From: CATOSD01 sp034422735
Lineage (GTDB): Bacteria > Chloroflexota > Dehalococcoidia > Lucifugimonadales > CATOSD01
NCBI GenBank assembly: GCA_034422735.1
Contig: DAOUJL010000009.1
Span: forward strand, 1 to 31,847
Direction: 5' to 3'
DNA length: 31,847 bases
Positions 29,714-31,847 of the stretch are shown one piece after another; positions within the stretch are counted from its first letter, which is position 1; each line of letters begins with the position of its first letter. The position numbers were made by a program, and so were the translations under genes. The notes below the pieces were generated by a model that did no database searches, was not told the origin of the DNA, and saw only the letters and a list, made by a program, of their open reading frames with translations.

Positions 29714-31480
29714 TCAGATGTTGTTGGCGAACGGCCAAATCTCTTCAGCGACCTTGGCTAGTTGCCCGCTTCGCTCTCTAATGGTGTCCTCGTCCCATGT
29801 TTCTGGCGGACACTCCAATAGTTCCCAGTTGAGTCGCAAGGTAGTATGCTTCTTCAAAGTTCCTACCTTTTGATTCCATGGGGCGTTAGAGAGGGATGCA
29901 TTTAGCTTTCCGGTAACAAGTGTCAGGTTGCCAAGTTCCTTGACGGCTTGGTTTCGGGCATCTATGGCCTGCTCGTCCCCACTCTCTTCTTCTGGCAAGG
30001 GCCAATTCGTCTGCCATGACTGTGGCATTATGTGTTCTCTGGTCAATGATGCTTGAATCATCTCTTCGGTCTTGTCGCTTCTGAGATGAGACTCGATGGC
30101 TTCCAACACCATTGTCTGCCTTCCAACAGTACCCCTCAATGGCATTCCAACGAGATTCTCTTTGAGCATAAGGTCGGTAGGCCATATGCGGTTGTCGACG
30201 GTCTGACCACTCAAGAAGTCTATTATCACTTGATCTGCCATTGAGGGCGTGCTTGCTTCTGCTTTGACCAGCAGTTCGACAAAGAGCCTGTTGAGCCCTT
30301 GGGATGAAACACCACAGAGCATTCGTCTCACAAGATAACTCTCGATGGCCTGCGTACTCCTTCTGCGTATGGCGTCGGGAATGTCTGTAGTGTAGAGCCA
30401 TATCAGAATCGGCATTACGACACCGATTTCCAAAGTTCTTACGCGGCGTAGGAAGGCTTCGATGCCAGGAATCCTAGCCTCTTCCAGGTCTTGATAGACC
30501 TGACCAGCTTTTCTGATATCCATGGCGACTTGTTCAATCGACAAAGAGTCGGAATCCAAGAACCTATTGAATTCGGCGGACACACTGTTCGCGTTGACCT
30601 CCTTCTGCCTACGCATGATCACCCAGTAATTCAAAAAGCGGTCAAGGTGGATGCGGCCGTACCTTCCCTCTTTAGTGCTACCACGCCACCACTCGTTCCT
30701 GTCGAACAGTCCCCACAGTTCTGTGGCCTTGGCCGCGTCATCGACTACATTGGCCTCGTACATCACGGTGTTCTTGATATGGTCTGATTGCTTCAATGGT
30801 TCAGCCCTGGCATTGAGAACAGAGAATATGAAGTGAGGTCTTTCACCTTCATCAAGATCAACGGTAGCAAGCTGCAGATACTTAGTAAGAGTGGTTTCCA
30901 ATGCCTTGGCCCTAGGACCTCTACTTGCAGGCTCTTCATTCAGCCACTTTGTTATTTCCTGCAAGAAATACTGATATGCCTCCCCAATCGAGCGCAAGGG
31001 TTTGCTAGTGTCGGTCAGACCTCTGATGACATCCTGAAAGGAATGCAAGTCGTTGACGTTGGACTGACGAACCTTGGTATCACTGTCCACATCCCCTGAC
31101 TGCTTCTGTTGAGCATTCAATGTGAGCTGGGACATTCGGTTAGCTCTCTGAGTATCGTCCAAATTCTGGAATGATTCTTGGGCCGCCCTAATCAGAAGTT
31201 GCAGAGTTGTGAGACGTTGCTGACCGTCAACGACGATACGTTTCACGACTTGACCTGATTTCGCACTCTGCAACTGAAGCACTATGGCTCCCATAAAGTG
31301 GGGTGGGATTTTTTCACCTGACTTTGCGGCAAGTAGCCTTTCAGAGATACGTTGAACATCGCCCCAGAGAGGTTGCCATTGCTTCTTCTTGGTCCAGGCG
31401 TAGGGCCGTTGAAAAACTGGTATTCGATACGAGACGGGGTCTTTAAAAAGACTACAAAGGGTTTGTATCGCGGCTTCCAT
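29714..31480 (-). CDS. DUF262/DUF1524 protein, GmrSD-like restriction-type nuclease
   Basis: A 588-residue protein. The N-terminal DUF262 (ParB/Srx-like, NTP-binding) domain shows IPVFQRPYAW at 20-29, FMGAIVLQ at 62-69 and DGQQRLTT at 85-92. The C-terminal DUF1524 (His-Me/HNH nuclease) domain shows EHIMPQ with His483, then GNLTL from 517 and KLNASLSNAPW. In GmrSD such domains form a type IV enzyme that cuts glucosylated or otherwise modified phage DNA; other members act as antiphage proteins. The fused single-chain form here should be able to bind nucleotide and cut DNA. The ATG at 31480 has AGAGGAG six bases upstream. The gene is markedly less GC-rich than the core genes and stands next to a transposase end and a CoiA-like remnant, which suggests horizontal acquisition. 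Confidence 0.9.
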   Translation of the reverse strand: MEAAIQTLCSLFKDPVSYRIPVFQRPYAWTKKKQWQPLWGDVQRISERLLAAKSGEKIPPHFMGAIVLQLQSAKSGQVVKRIVVDGQQRLTTLQLLIRAAQESFQNLDDTQRANRMSQLTLNAQQKQSGDVDSDTKVRQSNVNDLHSFQDVIRGLTDTSKPLRSIGEAYQYFLQEITKWLNEEPASRGPRAKALETTLTKYLQLATVDLDEGERPHFIFSVLNARAEPLKQSDHIKNTVMYEANVVDDAAKATELWGLFDRNEWWRGSTKEGRYGRIHLDRFLNYWVIMRRQKEVNANSVSAEFNRFLDSDSLSIEQVAMDIRKAGQVYQDLEEARIPGIEAFLRRVRTLEIGVVMPILIWLYTTDIPDAIRRRSTQAIESYLVRRMLCGVSSQGLNRLFVELLVKAEASTPSMADQVIIDFLSGQTVDNRIWPTDLMLKENLVGMPLRGTVGRQTMVLEAIESHLRSDKTEEMIQASLTREHIMPQSWQTNWPLPEEESGDEQAIDARNQAVKELGNLTLVTGKLNASLSNAPWNQKVGTLKKHTTLRLNWELLECPPETWDEDTIRERSGQLAKVAEEIWPFANNI

Positions 31481-31713
31481 TGCAAACTCCTCTGAGACGG
31501 GCCACACGAGCCTCTAGGACTTGGATTGGTCAAGGTACGAGCTCAATCCTTCTATGTCGCTATGTTCGCTCGACGGCTGTCGCTGCCTTTAGGTCTTGTG
31601 TCCGATCAGCCACCAGTGGCATATCTCTGGCATGCTAGCAGAAGATGGGTTTTATGCCAAGTCTTGCACATCACATGAACCTGTATCAGATTGCTCAGCG
31701 CGCCCAGAAAACG

Positions 31714-31847
31714 TCATCCCCGCACACGCGGGAGGCTGGATTCACATTTCAAGTGCAACAGCTGTTCATTGTAGATTTCCGCCGGGGTGCGGTATTTGAG
31801 GCACTTCCTGGGCGTGTTGTTGTAGGCTTGGACTATCGTCTTCACGC
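31714..31847 (-). mobile_element. 3' end of an IS30-like transposase gene, cut by the window edge
   Basis: Minus-strand translation from the window edge reads VKTIVQAYNNTPRKCLKYRT and continues PAEIYNEQLLHLKCESS up to a TGA at 31716-31714. YNNTPRKCL..RTPAE is the typical end of the DDE transposase of IS30-like elements. At least 43 codons are visible; the rest lies beyond 31847. I saw no inverted-repeat end clearly enough to give the element's boundary. Confidence 0.75.
31719..31732. repeat. Short palindrome at the transposase 3' end
   Basis: CCCGC (31719-31723), loop ACAC, GCGGG (31728-31732), in the context TCATCCCCGCACACGCGGGA. It overlaps the last codons of the transposase frame, so the protein's last residues (PRVRG) are encoded by the palindrome. 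It may be a dispersed palindromic repeat into which the element end has run. The 31481-31713 stretch beside it holds no gene I can recognise. Confidence 0.55.

Noticed and set aside
29445..29873. Plus-strand frame overlapping the end of the DUF262 gene
   Set aside because: No recognisable domain, no ribosome binding site, and it overlaps conserved coding sequence on the other strand.

Overview
The window looks like a piece of a GC-rich bacterial chromosome, most plausibly from the Chloroflexota (Dehalococcoidia / SAR202-like). That placement is inferred from style: several class III CoA-transferases, luciferase-like flavin/F420 oxidoreductases, an agmatinase-family and an amidohydrolase gene, UbiD/UbiA/UbiX together, TTG and GTG starts, and dispersed hairpin repeats of the CCTTCCCCC...GGGGGAAGG type. 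No rRNA or marker gene is present to confirm it.

Layout. 1-640 holds no convincing gene. Next come tRNA-Trp (642), a lipoprotein with a Thr/Pro/Trp stalk (937), a small PD-(D/E)XK-type nuclease-like gene (minus), and tRNA-Val and tRNA-Met (minus, own promoter). 2717-5775 has a metallo-beta-lactamase-fold hydrolase divergent from a luciferase-like oxidoreductase, two tandem zinc-ribbon/CD225 membrane proteins and a DUF2752 protein. 5856-9824 is all minus strand: a VapBC-type toxin-antitoxin pair, then a three-gene operon (agmatinase family, amidohydrolase, luciferase-like oxidoreductase). 10075-11912 is purA plus a HicB-like gene without HicA. 11974-13907 is the lysine/diaminopimelate pair asd-dapA (minus) with its own promoter and terminator. 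15316-19585 carries a CinA-like/nucleotidyltransferase fusion followed by UbiD, UbiA and UbiX family genes, consistent with quinone (futalosine-type menaquinone) synthesis. 20065-21712 has a stand-alone thiamine-diphosphate-binding subunit, a PHP-domain phosphoesterase and a small membrane protein.

21750-28583 is the most distinctive block. A D-2-hydroxyacid dehydrogenase is divergent from four class III (CaiB/BaiF) CoA-transferase genes arranged as two consecutive pairs, with a cupin gene between the pairs. In each pair the first protein has Gln where the catalytic Asp is expected, and the second, longer protein keeps the Asp. This looks like a duplicated two-subunit CoA-transferase in which one subunit is catalytically degenerate.

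29000-31847 is visibly more A/T rich and looks acquired: a GmrSD-like DUF262/DUF1524 restriction-type protein, a decayed CoiA-like fragment, and the 3' end of an IS30-like transposase running off the window. Other patterns cross gene boundaries. One is a hairpin repeat family whose stem changes in a compensated way and whose 3' tail supplies Shine-Dalgarno and start/stop signals to genes. The other is a set of three near-identical promoters sharing a GCACATCCGTGC core next to the -10 box.
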